Source: Devosia sp. (GTDB lineage: Bacteria; Pseudomonadota; Alphaproteobacteria; Rhizobiales; Devosiaceae). From it: a stretch of 64,000 nt of DNA. The DNA lies in NCBI GenBank assembly GCA_017794705.1, contig CP051235.1, positions 2,171,010 to 2,235,009 on the forward strand. The letters run 5' to 3'. The notes beneath the pieces were generated by a model. It was not told the DNA's origin, searched no databases, and worked only from the letters and a program-made list of their open reading frames with translations. The position numbers and the translations under genes are program-made. Shown here piece after piece: positions 1-11,512 of this stretch; within the stretch, counting starts at the first letter, position 1; the number at the start of each line of letters is the position of its first letter.

Positions 1-531
1 ATTGCCCGCCCCTATGCGGCGGCGCTGTTTGATCTGGCCAACGAGGCCAAGAAGCTCGGTGAAGTCGAGGGCAGTTTGAATGATGTTTCCGATCTGATCG
101 GAAACAGCGACGATTTCTCCACCTTCCTGACCAGCCCGGCGATCGCCGCCGACGTCAAGGCCGATGCGGTCAACGCCATCGTCGAAAAGGCCAAGTTGCC
201 GGAACTGGTGGCCAATTTCCTCAGGCTGGTGGCTAAGAATGGCCGGCTGTTTGCCCTCGAGGCGATGATTTCAGAATTTCGCGCGTTGAGCGCCAAGGCC
301 CGCGGCGAGATTTCCGCGGAAGTCACCTCGGCTGCCCCGCTGTCGAAAGCCCAGCTCAATGCACTCGCTGACACGCTCAAGGCCAAGGCCGGAAAGTCCG
401 TGTCGCTCGATACCCGTGTCGATCCCTCGCTGATCGGCGGCCTTGTGGTCAAGGTCGGCAGCCAGATGATCGATACTTCCCTCAAAACGAAACTGACTGC
501 GATGAAGATCGCCATGAAAGAGGTCGGATAA
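1..531 (+). CDS. atpH: ATP synthase F1 delta subunit, 5' truncated
   Basis: The reading frame is open from the first base, so the N-terminus lies outside the window; about 176 residues are visible, beginning [16 protein letters not shown], which is typical of the start of the delta/OSCP family. The delta subunit is the peripheral-stalk cap that joins F1 to the b subunits of Fo. The helical N-domain and the C-terminal [10 protein letters not shown] block of the family are both present. The stop and the atpA start share a base (TAATG), so translation is coupled. Family assignment is secure; only the true start is unknown. Confidence 0.97.
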   Translation: MARPYAAALFDLANEAKKLGEVEGSLNDVSDLIGNSDDFSTFLTSPAIAADVKADAVNAIVEKAKLPELVANFLRLVAKNGRLFALEAMISEFRALSAKARGEISAEVTSAAPLSKAQLNALADTLKAKAGKSVSLDTRVDPSLIGGLVVKVGSQMIDTSLKTKLTAMKIAMKEVG

Positions 532-2063
532 TGGATATCAAGGCTGCGGAAATTTCCGCTATCCTCAAGGACCAGATCAAGGATTTCGGCAAGGAGGCCC
601 AGGTCTCCGAGGTCGGACAGGTGCTGAGCGTCGGCGACGGTATCGCCCGCATCTTTGGTCTTGATAATTGCCAGGCCGGTGAGCTGGTCGAATTCCCCGG
701 CGGCATCAAGGGCATGGCACTGAACCTTGAAACCGACAACGTCGGTGTGGTGATTTTCGGTTCTGACCGCGACATCAAGGAAGGTGACGTGGTCAAGCGG
801 ACCGGCGCCATCGTGGATACGCCGGTGGGTCCGGAACTGCTGGGCCGCGTCGTTGACGCGCTGGGCAACCCGATTGACGGCAAGGGCCCGATCAAGGCCA
901 AGGCCCGCTCCCGCGTGGACGTCAAGGCGCCGGGCATCCTGCCCCGCAAGTCCGTGCATGAGCCGATGTCGACCGGCCTCAAGGCCATCGACGCGCTGAT
1001 CCCGATCGGCCGTGGCCAGCGCGAGCTGATCATTGGCGACCGCCAGACCGGCAAGACCGCCATCATTCTGGACACGTTCCTCAACCAGAAGCCGGGCCAC
1101 GACAGCGGCAACGAGAACGACAAGCTTTATTGCGTCTACGTCGCCGTCGGCCAGAAGCGCTCCACCGTCGCCCAGTTCGTCAAGATCCTGGAAGACAATG
1201 GCGCGCTGGAATATTCCATCGTCATCGCTGCCACCGCTTCCGATCCGGCTCCGATGCAGTTCCTGGCGCCGTTCACCGGCTGTGCCATCGCCGAATATTT
1301 CCGCGACAATGGCCAGCACGCCGTGATCGGCTACGACGATTTGTCCAAGCAGGCCGTCGCCTATCGCCAGATGTCGCTGCTGCTGCGCCGTCCTCCCGGC
1401 CGTGAAGCCTATCCGGGCGACGTGTTTTATCTGCACTCCCGCCTTCTGGAACGTGCCGCCAAGCTCAACGAGAATCATGGCGCCGGTTCGCTGACCGCCC
1501 TGCCGGTGATCGAAACCCAGGCGAACGACCTTTCAGCCTATATTCCGACCAACGTGATCTCGATCACCGACGGCCAGATCTTTTTGGAAACCGACCTGTT
1601 CTTCCAGGGTATCCGCCCGGCTGTGAACGCCGGTCTGTCGGTGTCCCGCGTGGGTTCTGCCGCGCAGATCAAGGCGATGAAGCAGGTTGCCGGCTCGATC
1701 AAGGGCGAACTGGCCCAGTATCGTGAAATGGCCGCCTTCGCCCAGTTCGGTTCCGACCTTGACGCCGCCACCCAGCGCCTGCTGAACCGCGGTGCCAAGC
1801 TGACTGAACTCTTGAAGCAGCCGCAGTTTTCGCCGCTCAAGACCGAAGAACAGGTCGCGGTGATCTATGCGGGTGTGAAGGGCTATCTGGATCAGATCGC
1901 GGTGGGCGACGTTCGTTCGTTCGAGCATGGTCTCTTGAACCTTCTGCGTTCCAAGCACGCCGACATTCTGTCGGGCATCGCCAAGGAAAAGGCGCTGACC
2001 GAGGAACTCGAAGGCAAGCTGGTTTCCGCACTCGACAGCTACGCCAAGACCTTCACGGCCTAA
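531..2063 (+). CDS. atpA: ATP synthase F1 alpha subunit
   Basis: 510 residues, the usual length. It is the non-catalytic nucleotide-binding subunit of the F1 hexamer. The N-terminal beta-barrel is followed by a Walker A motif GDRQTGKT at residues 169-176 and the conserved [10 protein letters not shown] segment that carries the arginine finger reaching into the beta site. The C-terminal helical domain is complete. The start ATG overlaps the atpH stop by one base and the gene is 13 bp upstream of atpG, within the atpHAGDC operon. Nothing unusual was seen. Confidence 0.99.
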   Translation: MDIKAAEISAILKDQIKDFGKEAQVSEVGQVLSVGDGIARIFGLDNCQAGELVEFPGGIKGMALNLETDNVGVVIFGSDRDIKEGDVVKRTGAIVDTPVGPELLGRVVDALGNPIDGKGPIKAKARSRVDVKAPGILPRKSVHEPMSTGLKAIDALIPIGRGQRELIIGDRQTGKTAIILDTFLNQKPGHDSGNENDKLYCVYVAVGQKRSTVAQFVKILEDNGALEYSIVIAATASDPAPMQFLAPFTGCAIAEYFRDNGQHAVIGYDDLSKQAVAYRQMSLLLRRPPGREAYPGDVFYLHSRLLERAAKLNENHGAGSLTALPVIETQANDLSAYIPTNVISITDGQIFLETDLFFQGIRPAVNAGLSVSRVGSAAQIKAMKQVAGSIKGELAQYREMAAFAQFGSDLDAATQRLLNRGAKLTELLKQPQFSPLKTEEQVAVIYAGVKGYLDQIAVGDVRSFEHGLLNLLRSKHADILSGIAKEKALTEELEGKLVSALDSYAKTFTA

Positions 2064-2076
2064 GGAATAGTCTCAT

Positions 2077-4418
<2,342 letters not shown>

Positions 4419-4447
4419 TCCGGTTCGATTGACAAGGAGGCCGCACC

Positions 4448-4873
4448 TTGGCCGATAATTTGAAACTCGAAGTGGTCTCGCCGGCAAAGCTGCTGTTGTC
4501 CGAAGACGTGACAGCGGTCACCGTGCCGGGACGCGAAGGCAATTTCACCGTCATGGGCGACCATGCCCCGGTAATGAGCGTCTTGCGTCCGGGCTTCGTG
4601 CATGTCGAAGGCGGCGCCGAAGAGTGGATCTATGTCGGCGGCGGTTTCGCCGAAGTCGCCAATGAGGCGGTTACGGTTCTGGCCGAGGATGCCCGCAAGG
4701 TCTCCGATTTCTCCAAGGCCGAAATCGAGGAAGCCATCGCCACCGCCCAGAAGGAAGCCGACGCAGCCGAAAGCATCGAAGACAAGGATGCCGCCCAGCT
4801 GATCGTCGACAGTTTCAAGAACCTTCTGACCGAAGTCGACCACATGGGCCCTGCCGTCGTCACCGGCATGTAG
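4448..4873 (+). CDS. atpC: ATP synthase F1 epsilon subunit (TTG start)
   Basis: 141 residues. Epsilon binds the gamma shaft and restrains wasteful ATP hydrolysis. The N-terminal beta-sandwich (LKLEVVSPAKLLLSEDV, GREGNFTVMGDHAP) and the C-terminal helical hairpin are present. Translation starts at TTG: an AAGGAGG ribosome binding site lies 8 bp upstream and the family N-terminus begins immediately after. It is the last gene of the operon and is followed by a strong intrinsic terminator. Confidence 0.97.
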   Translation: MADNLKLEVVSPAKLLLSEDVTAVTVPGREGNFTVMGDHAPVMSVLRPGFVHVEGGAEEWIYVGGGFAEVANEAVTVLAEDARKVSDFSKAEIEEAIATAQKEADAAESIEDKDAAQLIVDSFKNLLTEVDHMGPAVVTGM

Positions 4874-4900
4874 GGGCTGGGTTTCCATCAGAATTGCAAA

Positions 4901-4930
4901 GGCGCGCCCGAGTGGCGCGCTTTTTTGTTT
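4901..4930 (+). terminator. Intrinsic terminator of the atp operon
   Basis: A GC-rich hairpin (arms GCGCGCC and GGCGCGC, 5-nt loop CGAGT) is followed directly by a run of six T and then GTTT. It begins 27 bp after the atpC stop on the same strand, so it most likely ends atpHAGDC transcription. Confidence 0.9.
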
Positions 4931-4999
4931 GACTCCCAAGTGTCGCCCCGGGATCAAGTCCGGTGACGGCAATGAAGGCAATGGACAGGGGCTCGCAGC

Positions 5000-5160
5000 A
5001 CTCTCCCTTCTCCCTCAATGGGTGAAGGTGCCCCGAAGGGGCGGATGAGGGTGGAGCCACAATCGCCGCACCCGCCGCACCGCTGCCCCCTCATCCGACC
5101 GCGCTGCGCGCGCCCACCTTCTCCCACAAGGGAAGAAGGAAATGGGAGTCGCTGCACCTG
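5000..5160. repeat. Palindromic intergenic repeat (REP-like)
   Basis: Paired copies in opposite orientation of the CCCTCATCCG / CCTTCTCCC type: GGATGAGGGTGG at 5042-5053 is answered by CCCTCATCC at 5089-5097, with matching pyrimidine-rich arms outside. This composition is a familiar dispersed intergenic repeat in Rhizobium/Devosia-like genomes. A related pyrimidine/purine-rich piece lies near 5341-5385. Confidence 0.65.
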
Positions 5161-5203
5161 GCTCCCCTCCCCCTTGCGGGGACTTCGAGCCGGCCCGAAG
5201 GGA

Positions 5204-5228
5204 CAAATCAGTCCGGTGGGCTGATTTG
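5204..5228. repeat. Perfect 8-bp inverted repeat
   Basis: CAAATCAG and CTGATTTG flank a 9-nt loop. The hairpin is inside the repeat-rich intergenic region and lacks an adjoining T run, so it is part of the repeat cluster rather than an obvious terminator. Confidence 0.6.
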
Positions 5229-5605
5229 AGGAAAGAAGGCCATGAGACCTGTGGTCGAATGGCAAAATTGGGGGTGGGGGTCGCGCGAAGCGCAATCAAA
5301 AATGCTCTTCCGGGTTGCCATCTTGAGTTGGCCCTTGCGGGCCACCCCCCCCCTGACCCTCCTCACAAGGGGAGGGAAGGCGGGCGCTGAAAAAACTTAT
5401 CCCCGCCCTCTGAACCCGTGAGAGACTTCCCCTCAACGCCGCACCAAGAGCAAGGATGCATACGAGCTTTCGGTGCGGGGTGGCCGGTGTGTTGGTCGGG
5501 TCGCCGATCAGCAGGGTAAAGCGGTCAGGTAGCCCTCGGCCAGGGGGCAAGTGCAAGACGCTGCGCAGCCGTCTGATATGGGTTGCGCGTGTTTCGCCGG
5601 AGGGT

Positions 5606-5642
5606 GGTCAGAAAAAGTGGGAACCGGTTTTTCGGTTCGACC
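5606..5642 (+). repeat. Dispersed 37-bp repeat, copy 1
   Basis: Contains AAGTGGGAACCGGTTTTTCG. The reverse complement of 17899-17935 matches it at 29 of 37 positions by eye. Both copies are intergenic. Similar AACCGGTT-centred elements are dispersed in many Hyphomicrobiales genomes. Confidence 0.6.
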
Positions 5643-6175
5643 ACCCGACCACCAAGAAAGCGAAGGACATGCCCGTCTGGAAGGCCGGTCTAGAATCCGG
5701 CAACTGGACAAATCAGGGGCATGGCGCATCCGCGGGGCTCCGGAGGGCCCCGGCCTGTTCGTCATAGCTCTCAAATCCCGGTTGCGCGGGGCGTTGTGCG
5801 CCTCACACTACCTACTAAGGATCGAGGTGTTCACCGCCCCGCGCCTGCTCTGCCTGTTTGGAAGTTTCCCGTGAAGGGAGGTTTGTGCTGCGGTTTTTCT
5901 GTCTCACGCGCCGTACCGCGATGGCCATGACGGCGCTAGGACCGCGCCTATGTCCATCGCTGGCGCTCCGACGGGCGCCGGACGACCGGCGGGGTCCTCG
6001 CTCGGCTCGTCCGCGAGGTACCCATGATAGCGTTCAAAAGGGACGGGACGAACGCAGTGAGGACCTCGCGCGACAATTCGCGCGCGCCGTCGCAGGGCCA
6101 ACAATCGGCATAGCGACCAGCGTCATGCCGATTGTGGTGCGGCCCGTGAGACAAAACTGAGCGCACCGTGAGACA

Positions 6176-6859
6176 TTACAAAGCCGCATCAACCAGTGCC
6201 TTGGCATGCAGATCCGTTGTGTCATAGGTCGGGATGGGACTGACGTCGTCGTCGATCAACATGGATATCTCCGTACACCCGAGGATGACGGCTTCGGCGC
6301 CGCGGGCCTGAAGGCGCTCGATGGCGGCGATGTAAGTGTGACGGGAGCGGTCGCTGACGACGCCTTTGCACAGTTCTTCGTAGATGATGGCGTTGAGGTC
6401 GGTGATGCCGACGTCCGGCACGATCGGCTTGAGCCCGCGTTTTTTCAGCCCACCGGTATAGAAATCCATCTCCATGGTGAACCGCGTGCCGAGCAGCCCG
6501 ACATTTTCGAACCCGTCGGCCAGCAGCGCATCGGCGGTCGGGTCGGCAATGTGGATGAGCGGAATGCTGACCGCCTGCTGCACCTGATCGGCGACATTGT
6601 GCATCGTGTTGGTGGCAATGCCTATGAGGCCCGCCCCCGCTTGCTCCAGACGTTTCGCGGAATCGGCCAGAATTTCACCGAGCTCCTGCCAGGCGCCCGC
6701 CGCCTGCATTTCGGCGATCGGGGCAAAATCGACCGAGTGCAGCAAAATGTCGGCCGAGTGCAACCCGCCGAGACGCTCAGCCACTTCGCGGTTCAGCACC
6801 CGGTAATAGTGCGCCGTCGATTCCCAGCTCATGCCGCCGATCAGGCCGATGGGTTTCAT
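6176..6859 (-). CDS. Aspartate/glutamate racemase family protein (YgeA/RacX type)
   Basis: 227 residues; N-terminus MKPIGLIGGMSWESTAHYYR is characteristic of cofactor-independent Asp/Glu racemases, which invert amino-acid alpha carbons using two acid/base residues. The second catalytic position is Cys195 in VILGCTEIS. The first, normally Cys, is Thr83 in IATNTMH. That Thr/Cys pair is the one known from E. coli YgeA, an L-Asp/Glu racemase with an atypical active site, so activity is plausible. The start codon overlaps the rppH stop (ATGA), making it the last gene of the yibQ-like/rppH operon. The true substrate is unknown. Confidence 0.9.
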   Translation of the reverse strand: MKPIGLIGGMSWESTAHYYRVLNREVAERLGGLHSADILLHSVDFAPIAEMQAAGAWQELGEILADSAKRLEQAGAGLIGIATNTMHNVADQVQQAVSIPLIHIADPTADALLADGFENVGLLGTRFTMEMDFYTGGLKKRGLKPIVPDVGITDLNAIIYEELCKGVVSDRSRHTYIAAIERLQARGAEAVILGCTEISMLIDDDVSPIPTYDTTDLHAKALVDAAL

Positions 6860-7431
6860 GGACGGGTGACCGGGTGGATGGAGATATCCCCGGCGCGGAT
6901 TTTTGTGGGAAGATCGGCGAACCAGTCAGCAATCTGTTCATAGGCGGGGCGTTTGAACGGCACGATCAGGCCCGGCAGGGCATCCAGTTCTTCCCAGCGC
7001 CAGCTGTCGAATTCGGCAGGGTGGGCGCCACCACCGGGGTGGGCCACATCGATCTCGGCCTCGTCGCCCTCGAACAGCATGGCGTACCATTTCTGGCGCT
7101 GGCCGCGGTACTTGCCCTTCAGCGCCTTGCCCAGCACCTCGTCGGGCAGGTCATAATGGACCCAGTCCGGCGCCGGCATCAGCAGCGAGATCGAGCGGAC
7201 ACTGGTCTCCTCGAACAGTTCGCGGACGGCGGCGTCAAACGGGTCCTCGCCCTTGTCGATGCCGCCCTGCGGCATCTGCCAGGTGTGGGCCATGATGTCG
7301 GACCCGCCAACCGCGACGTCGCTGCCGGACTTGTCGGCACGGTTGCCGGCAAACACCTGACCCTGTTTGTTGAACAGGGCGACGCCAGCGCAGTCGCGAT
7401 AGGGCATTTTCTCGCGGTCCGGCACGCTCAT
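6856..7431 (-). CDS. rppH: RNA pyrophosphohydrolase (Nudix)
   Basis: 191 residues from the ATG that overlaps the upstream stop as ATGA; an upstream in-frame extension would run into the previous gene. RppH removes pyrophosphate from 5'-triphosphate RNA and so begins mRNA decay. The signature PYRDCAGVALFN near the N-terminus, WQMPQGGIDKGEDP and the Nudix box RELFEET are all visible; the box has Ser where the consensus has Gly (EETSV). The C-terminal FKRPAYEQIADWFADLP is usual for alphaproteobacterial RppH/IalA proteins, originally linked to Bartonella invasion. Confidence 0.94.
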   Translation of the reverse strand: MSVPDREKMPYRDCAGVALFNKQGQVFAGNRADKSGSDVAVGGSDIMAHTWQMPQGGIDKGEDPFDAAVRELFEETSVRSISLLMPAPDWVHYDLPDEVLGKALKGKYRGQRQKWYAMLFEGDEAEIDVAHPGGGAHPAEFDSWRWEELDALPGLIVPFKRPAYEQIADWFADLPTKIRAGDISIHPVTRP

Positions 7432-8645
7432 TCGCCTTTCATCAGGGCGCTGACCGGCACCAGCTGCACGCCCTCGTTTTCCGCTTCGGCCGCCCATGCA
7501 GCCAGCGTGTCGATGGAGACCGGCAAGGCGGAGATGACGCCAACGGCGCTGCCGTGGGCCTCGGCCGTCTGTTTGAGTTCGGTGAGCGCGGCCAGAATGG
7601 TCGTACGGCTTGGCGTGGCGTCGAGATTTTCATCGGCCCTTGCGAAGGGCACCTGGTTGGCCCCCGCCAGTTGCCGGGCCAGCGACCGGTTGGAGCTGCC
7701 GTCATCGACATAACCCAGCCCACGCGTACCGATTTCTTCCATGATCGGGCTGAAGTCCGCTGCGGTCGAGGTGAAGCGGGCCCCCAGATTGTTGATCACG
7801 CCGGCATAGCCACCAAAGCGCGCCATCAGCCAGATCAGCCGGTCAAGGTTGGAGCGGACGGGCTGGTTGACGAGCAGGGTATGCGGCCCCGGATCGCTGT
7901 CGGGATAGTCAAACGGCTCCATCGGCACTTCCAGCCAGAACTCATGACCCTCGGCCTGCGCACTGGCCACCGCGCGCTGCAGCCCGTCGCCATAGGGGGC
8001 AAAGGCGAGAGTGATATTGTCGGGCAATTTGGAAATGGCGTTGAGCGTTGCGGTTTCGTTGAGCCCGAGACCGGTGACGATGATGGCAATCAGCGGCTGG
8101 CCGTTGGCGCTGGCCGGGGTCAGGCTGGCGCGGGCGTAAGCATCGAACGGCCGCTCGCCGTTGACCCCGATATGGGGCACCGGACCATGCTGGGTCTGTT
8201 CAAGCAATTGCGGATAGGCCCCGAACTCGTTGAGTTCGCGGTCCGCCAGTGTCGGATCAAGGGTCTCGGCCACCTGTTCGCCCGGCGTCTGACCGGCGGG
8301 GAACTGCTCGCCGATGATCATTGGCGTTTCCGTGGCAGGGGCGGAGACATCGCGGGCCACTTCATTGGTGTCGCGCACGGCGCTGATCGGCACGGCGGTC
8401 GAAGGACGGCCGCCGGAGGGATCATCGACCAGCGCCACCCAGGCGGTGACGCCGCCGACCAGAACGAACACGGCCCCGAACAGCATCCAGCCGACCGGCC
8501 ATTTGACCGACTTCAGGTCGAGCCGCGGCCTTTTCGCCGCGCTCGCGCGTTTGCGGCCCAGCGGGGCGTTCAGATCATCGGATATTTCGGCCGTCTCGCT
8601 CGATTGAGGCTGCGCCATGTGCTGCACCGGTCCCGGACCAATCAA
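7428..8645 (-). CDS. Divergent polysaccharide deacetylase family protein (YibQ-like)
   Basis: 405 residues from the first start; an internal ATG at 8618 (MAQPQSS) is equally possible. A cytoplasmic N-terminus is followed by a single membrane segment (WMLFGAVFVLVGGVTAWVAL, about residues 53-72), a low-complexity linker and a C-terminal divergent deacetylase domain (LIAIIVTGLGLNE, LEVPMEPFDYPDSDPG, GVINNLGARFTS, GYVDDGSS). The family lies next to envC in many bacteria and is thought to act in envelope or peptidoglycan work; activity is unproven. Here it follows envC-like and ctpA genes on the same strand and overlaps rppH. Confidence 0.85.
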   Translation of the reverse strand: MIGPGPVQHMAQPQSSETAEISDDLNAPLGRKRASAAKRPRLDLKSVKWPVGWMLFGAVFVLVGGVTAWVALVDDPSGGRPSTAVPISAVRDTNEVARDVSAPATETPMIIGEQFPAGQTPGEQVAETLDPTLADRELNEFGAYPQLLEQTQHGPVPHIGVNGERPFDAYARASLTPASANGQPLIAIIVTGLGLNETATLNAISKLPDNITLAFAPYGDGLQRAVASAQAEGHEFWLEVPMEPFDYPDSDPGPHTLLVNQPVRSNLDRLIWLMARFGGYAGVINNLGARFTSTAADFSPIMEEIGTRGLGYVDDGSSNRSLARQLAGANQVPFARADENLDATPSRTTILAALTELKQTAEAHGSAVGVISALPVSIDTLAAWAAEAENEGVQLVPVSALMKGE

Positions 8646-8698
8646 TCTTCCGGCGGGGGCAGACCGAATCAGCCCCGCGCCGAATTGTGTAGCACAGA

Positions 8699-10069
8699 TC
8701 AGTTATCGGGATCGGGCGGGAATGCCGGATTGGTCTCCGTCCCCAGAATGAGGCCGATCGCATAGTTGAGCTGGGTGTCCTGGGTGCGGTCGCGCGGCAC
8801 ATAGACCGAGGAGCCGGTGGTGGCTTCCTCGTCGGTGCCGCCGCCGATCTGGCCGGCGAGCGCGGCCTCGCCGATCACCTCGTCACGGCCCTGGAATTCC
8901 TCGGGCACGTTCTGCTCGATGATAATGTCCGGGTAGATGCCGGCGGCCTGGATGGAGCGGTTCGAAGGCGTGTAGTAGCGCGCCGTGGTCAGCCGCATGG
9001 CGCCGTTCTGGGCAAGCGAGATAATCGATTGCACGCTGCCTTTGCCGTAGGAGCGGGTGCCGACAATGGTTGCCCGGCGCTGGTCCTGCAGGGCACCGGC
9101 CAGGATTTCAGAGGCCGAAGCCGATCCGCCGTTGATCAGGACGACCAGGGGCACGTCGCGGATCAGTTCGTCGAGATCGTCAGGATTGGCGTCATAGCGG
9201 GCGCTTTCCTGCTCGGTGCGGCCGCGTGTGATGACGATCGCGCCTTCGGACAGGAAGGCGTCGGCGACGAATACAGACTGGTCGACCAGACCGCCGGGGT
9301 TGTTGCGCAAATCGAGCACCAGCCCCGCAGGCAGTTCGCCGTCACGTTCGGCGATCATGTCCTCGATAGCCTCCTTGATGCCGGTGTAGGCCTGTTCCGA
9401 GAACCGGTCGAGCTGCATGATGCCGACGTCGCGGTCAAGGATCCAGCGCACCACGCGCTGGGGAATGAAGCCACGCTCGAGCGTCACGTCAAACGGATCG
9501 GCGATACCTTCGCGCAAAAGGGTCACGGTGATTTCGGTGCCCACGATGCCGCGCATGGTGCCCACCGCCTCGTCCATCGTCTGGCCCAGAACCGGCACGC
9601 CATCCAGCTTGATGATATAGTCATTGGCCAGAATCCCGGCCCGTTCGGCAGGCGTGTCCTCGATCGGATTGACCACCCGCACGATGCCCTCTTCCATGGT
9701 GACTTCAATGCCCAGCCCGCCGAATTCGCCGGTGGTGTCTTCCTGCACGGCGCCGAAATTTTCGGGCGACAGATAGCCGGAATGCGGATCCAGCGAGGAC
9801 AGCATGCCGTCAATGGCGGCGCGGATCAGTTCGCGCTCGTCGGGCACGTCGACATATTCGGAGCGGATGCGGTCGAACACCTGCCCGAACAGGCGCAGGT
9901 CGGCATAGACCTCGTCGGAGGTGCGGCCGGCGAACGGATCGGGGCCTTCGCCTTCGGTGGCGTCCTGGGCAAAGGCGGGCAGGGCGGCGGATGCCGTCAA
10001 AATGGCGGCAACACCTGCTGTCAGCAGCCATTTCACGGGGCGGGCGGATTTGGCGGCGGTCAAGGTCAT
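8699..10069 (-). CDS. ctpA: C-terminal processing protease, S41 family
   Basis: 456 residues with a cleavable signal peptide (hydrophobic to about residue 34, ending PAFAQ). A PDZ domain (about 110-195) recognises protein C-termini and is followed by the S41 serine protease domain. The catalytic Ser lies in GSASASE (315-321) and the Lys is K343 in YGKGS. These periplasmic proteases trim or degrade envelope proteins, often peptidoglycan hydrolases and their regulators. It lies 10 bp downstream of the EnvC-like gene on the same strand, so co-expression with a hydrolase activator is expected. Confidence 0.95.
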   Translation of the reverse strand: MTLTAAKSARPVKWLLTAGVAAILTASAALPAFAQDATEGEGPDPFAGRTSDEVYADLRLFGQVFDRIRSEYVDVPDERELIRAAIDGMLSSLDPHSGYLSPENFGAVQEDTTGEFGGLGIEVTMEEGIVRVVNPIEDTPAERAGILANDYIIKLDGVPVLGQTMDEAVGTMRGIVGTEITVTLLREGIADPFDVTLERGFIPQRVVRWILDRDVGIMQLDRFSEQAYTGIKEAIEDMIAERDGELPAGLVLDLRNNPGGLVDQSVFVADAFLSEGAIVITRGRTEQESARYDANPDDLDELIRDVPLVVLINGGSASASEILAGALQDQRRATIVGTRSYGKGSVQSIISLAQNGAMRLTTARYYTPSNRSIQAAGIYPDIIIEQNVPEEFQGRDEVIGEAALAGQIGGGTDEEATTGSSVYVPRDRTQDTQLNYAIGLILGTETNPAFPPDPDN

Positions 10070-10079
10070 GTTCGTCCAA

Positions 10080-11471
10080 TCAACTCAGTGCCGCCTCTTC
10101 AGTGGCGGCTTGGTTTACTTCAGCGGGGTCTGCCGGTTCTGCCCACCAGGGCGCCGGGTCGAATGGCCCGCTTTCGTCTCGCAGTTCAATATAGAGCGTG
10201 GGCCGTGTGGCGCCAGCGCTTGTTGTCACGGTTCGGCCAATTGTGCGTGATCCCATCGTGCCCACAGGCTCTCCCAGCATCACGAACTGGCCCAGGTCCA
10301 CATCCACCTCGTCGAGGCCCGCCAGAAGGATCGTGTACCCGTCACCGGGATTTAGAATGATGATTTGGCCATAATTGAGATAGGGCCCCTTGTACATCAC
10401 CCAGCCGTCGGCGGGGGCCACGACGCGCGCCTCGGCGCGGGTGACGATGGAGGCGCCGCGCGAAATGCCGCCATAGCCGTCATCAACGCCGTAGCCGGTG
10501 ACTGTCACTCCGGCTGCCGGGATGGCGAGGTGCCCGCGCGCGGCAGAGAAGGGGACCGCCGGTGCCGTGCGGTCGGCATCGGCAAGGGCGATCTGGATCG
10601 CGTTGTCCGTCAGGTCTGTCGTCGGCTGTGCCTGGCTGGCGGTTTCGGCGGCCTGGGCCGCCTCGTCGACTGCCTCGATCCGGTCGCGCAGGCCGGAGAT
10701 CAGCTGGTTGAGGGTTTCGGCTTCGGAAGCCAGCTGCTCGGCCTGGCGTTCCTCGGCCTCCAGTTCAGCGGTCACCCGTTCGACACCCTGGCGGCGGGCC
10801 TCGATAAGGGTGGCGATGCGCAACTGCTCTTCCTGCAGGATTGCCAGCCTTGAGGCAAAAGTCTCGCGTTCCGCCAGCACATCGTCCTTGATCTCGTTGA
10901 GGGCGTTGAGGTCGGCGACCACCGCATCTGATTTTTGCCTCAGCTGTGGCAGCACGGCGGACAGCAGCATCGCCGAGCGGGCCGAACTCAGTGCGTCAGC
11001 CGGGTCGATGATGAGGGCCGGCGGCGGGTGAAGGGAAATACGCTCCAGCGCGGTCAGCAGGTTGGCGACGTCGAAATCGGCGCTGTCGAGCCGGTTGCGG
11101 ATTTCGGCTTCCTGCTCCAGCAGGGCGTCCAGCCGCTCCTCGGTATCGCCGATCTCGATCTCGGCCAGCTTGACGCGCTGCGCAGCGGCGATCAGGGCGG
11201 CGTTCTGTTGGGCGCGGTCGCCGCTCATTTCGTCAATCTCGGCCCGCAATGCTTCTGCGCGTTCATTGGACAGCGCCAGTTGCGCGTTGATGCGGCTCAG
11301 GTCTTCTTCGGTGTGGCTGGACTGTTCGGGGGTATCGCCAGATGCAGCGCCCGTCTCCGCGTTCTCGGCGGTTGCGGCAATGCCGAGGCACACGACAATT
11401 GCAAACCCCGCGATGAACGGGGCAAGCGCTTTGATGATGCTGATTTTTTCGTGGCGCATGCAGGCGTTCAT
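10080..11471 (-). CDS. EnvC-like murein hydrolase activator with degenerate LytM domain
   Basis: 463 residues; the start may instead be the in-frame ATG at 11459. A signal anchor (about 14-34) precedes long coiled coils (about 55-270, rich in Glu/Ala/Gln) and a C-terminal M23/LytM domain (ISRGASIVTRAEARVVAPAD, VMYKGPYLNYGQIIILNPGDGY). The metal ligands of active M23 peptidases are missing: the usual HxH stretch reads LLAGLDE. Such degenerate LytM factors activate amidases at the division septum rather than cutting themselves. Adjacent ctpA and YibQ-like genes match the classical envC neighbourhood. Confidence 0.88.
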   Translation of the reverse strand: MNACMRHEKISIIKALAPFIAGFAIVVCLGIAATAENAETGAASGDTPEQSSHTEEDLSRINAQLALSNERAEALRAEIDEMSGDRAQQNAALIAAAQRVKLAEIEIGDTEERLDALLEQEAEIRNRLDSADFDVANLLTALERISLHPPPALIIDPADALSSARSAMLLSAVLPQLRQKSDAVVADLNALNEIKDDVLAERETFASRLAILQEEQLRIATLIEARRQGVERVTAELEAEERQAEQLASEAETLNQLISGLRDRIEAVDEAAQAAETASQAQPTTDLTDNAIQIALADADRTAPAVPFSAARGHLAIPAAGVTVTGYGVDDGYGGISRGASIVTRAEARVVAPADGWVMYKGPYLNYGQIIILNPGDGYTILLAGLDEVDVDLGQFVMLGEPVGTMGSRTIGRTVTTSAGATRPTLYIELRDESGPFDPAPWWAEPADPAEVNQAATEEAALS

Positions 11472-11472
11472 C

Positions 11473-11490
11473 AGGCTGACGAATCAGCCT
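11473..11490 (-). promoter_or_regulatory. UUCG-loop hairpin directly before the envC-like start
   Basis: On the minus strand this reads AGGCTGATTCGTCAGCCT: a perfect 7-bp stem closed by a UUCG tetraloop, ending 2 nt before the first ATG of the EnvC-like gene. No T tract follows, so it is not a standard terminator. If the first ATG is used the hairpin would cover the ribosome binding site; it may instead mark that the downstream ATG at 11459 is used. Confidence 0.55.
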
Positions 11491-11512
11491 CAAATGTTAG
11501 TCGTTTTTGTGG

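Larger units (their letters stand above)
4931..6175. other. Gene-free, repeat-rich intergenic region
   Basis: About 1.2 kb without a convincing gene. The open frames are short, biased in composition and match no family I recognise. It contains GC-rich palindromic repeats at 5000-5160, an 8-bp perfect hairpin at 5204-5228, a dispersed repeat at 5606-5642 and an 11-bp inverted repeat at 6101-6111/6125-6135. It separates the plus-strand atp operon from the 3' end of a minus-strand operon, so both flanking transcripts point into it. Confidence 0.7.

Noticed and set aside
12..1478. Long open frame on the minus strand across atpH/atpA
   Set aside because: Antisense to conserved ATP synthase genes; open because of high GC and codon bias. 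No family resemblance.
6101..6135. 11-bp inverted repeat ACAATCGGCAT / ATGCCGATTGT as a terminator
   Set aside because: The stem is perfect but has no T run in either direction; it could still slow the minus-strand operon, so it is kept only as a note in the intergenic entry.
7554..8765. Long plus-strand frame across the YibQ-like gene
   Set aside because: Shadow of a real minus-strand gene with signal and membrane features; no homology pattern.
9029..10360. Long plus-strand frame across ctpA
   Set aside because: Antisense of a protease gene with intact catalytic motifs; composition Gly/His/Arg-rich.
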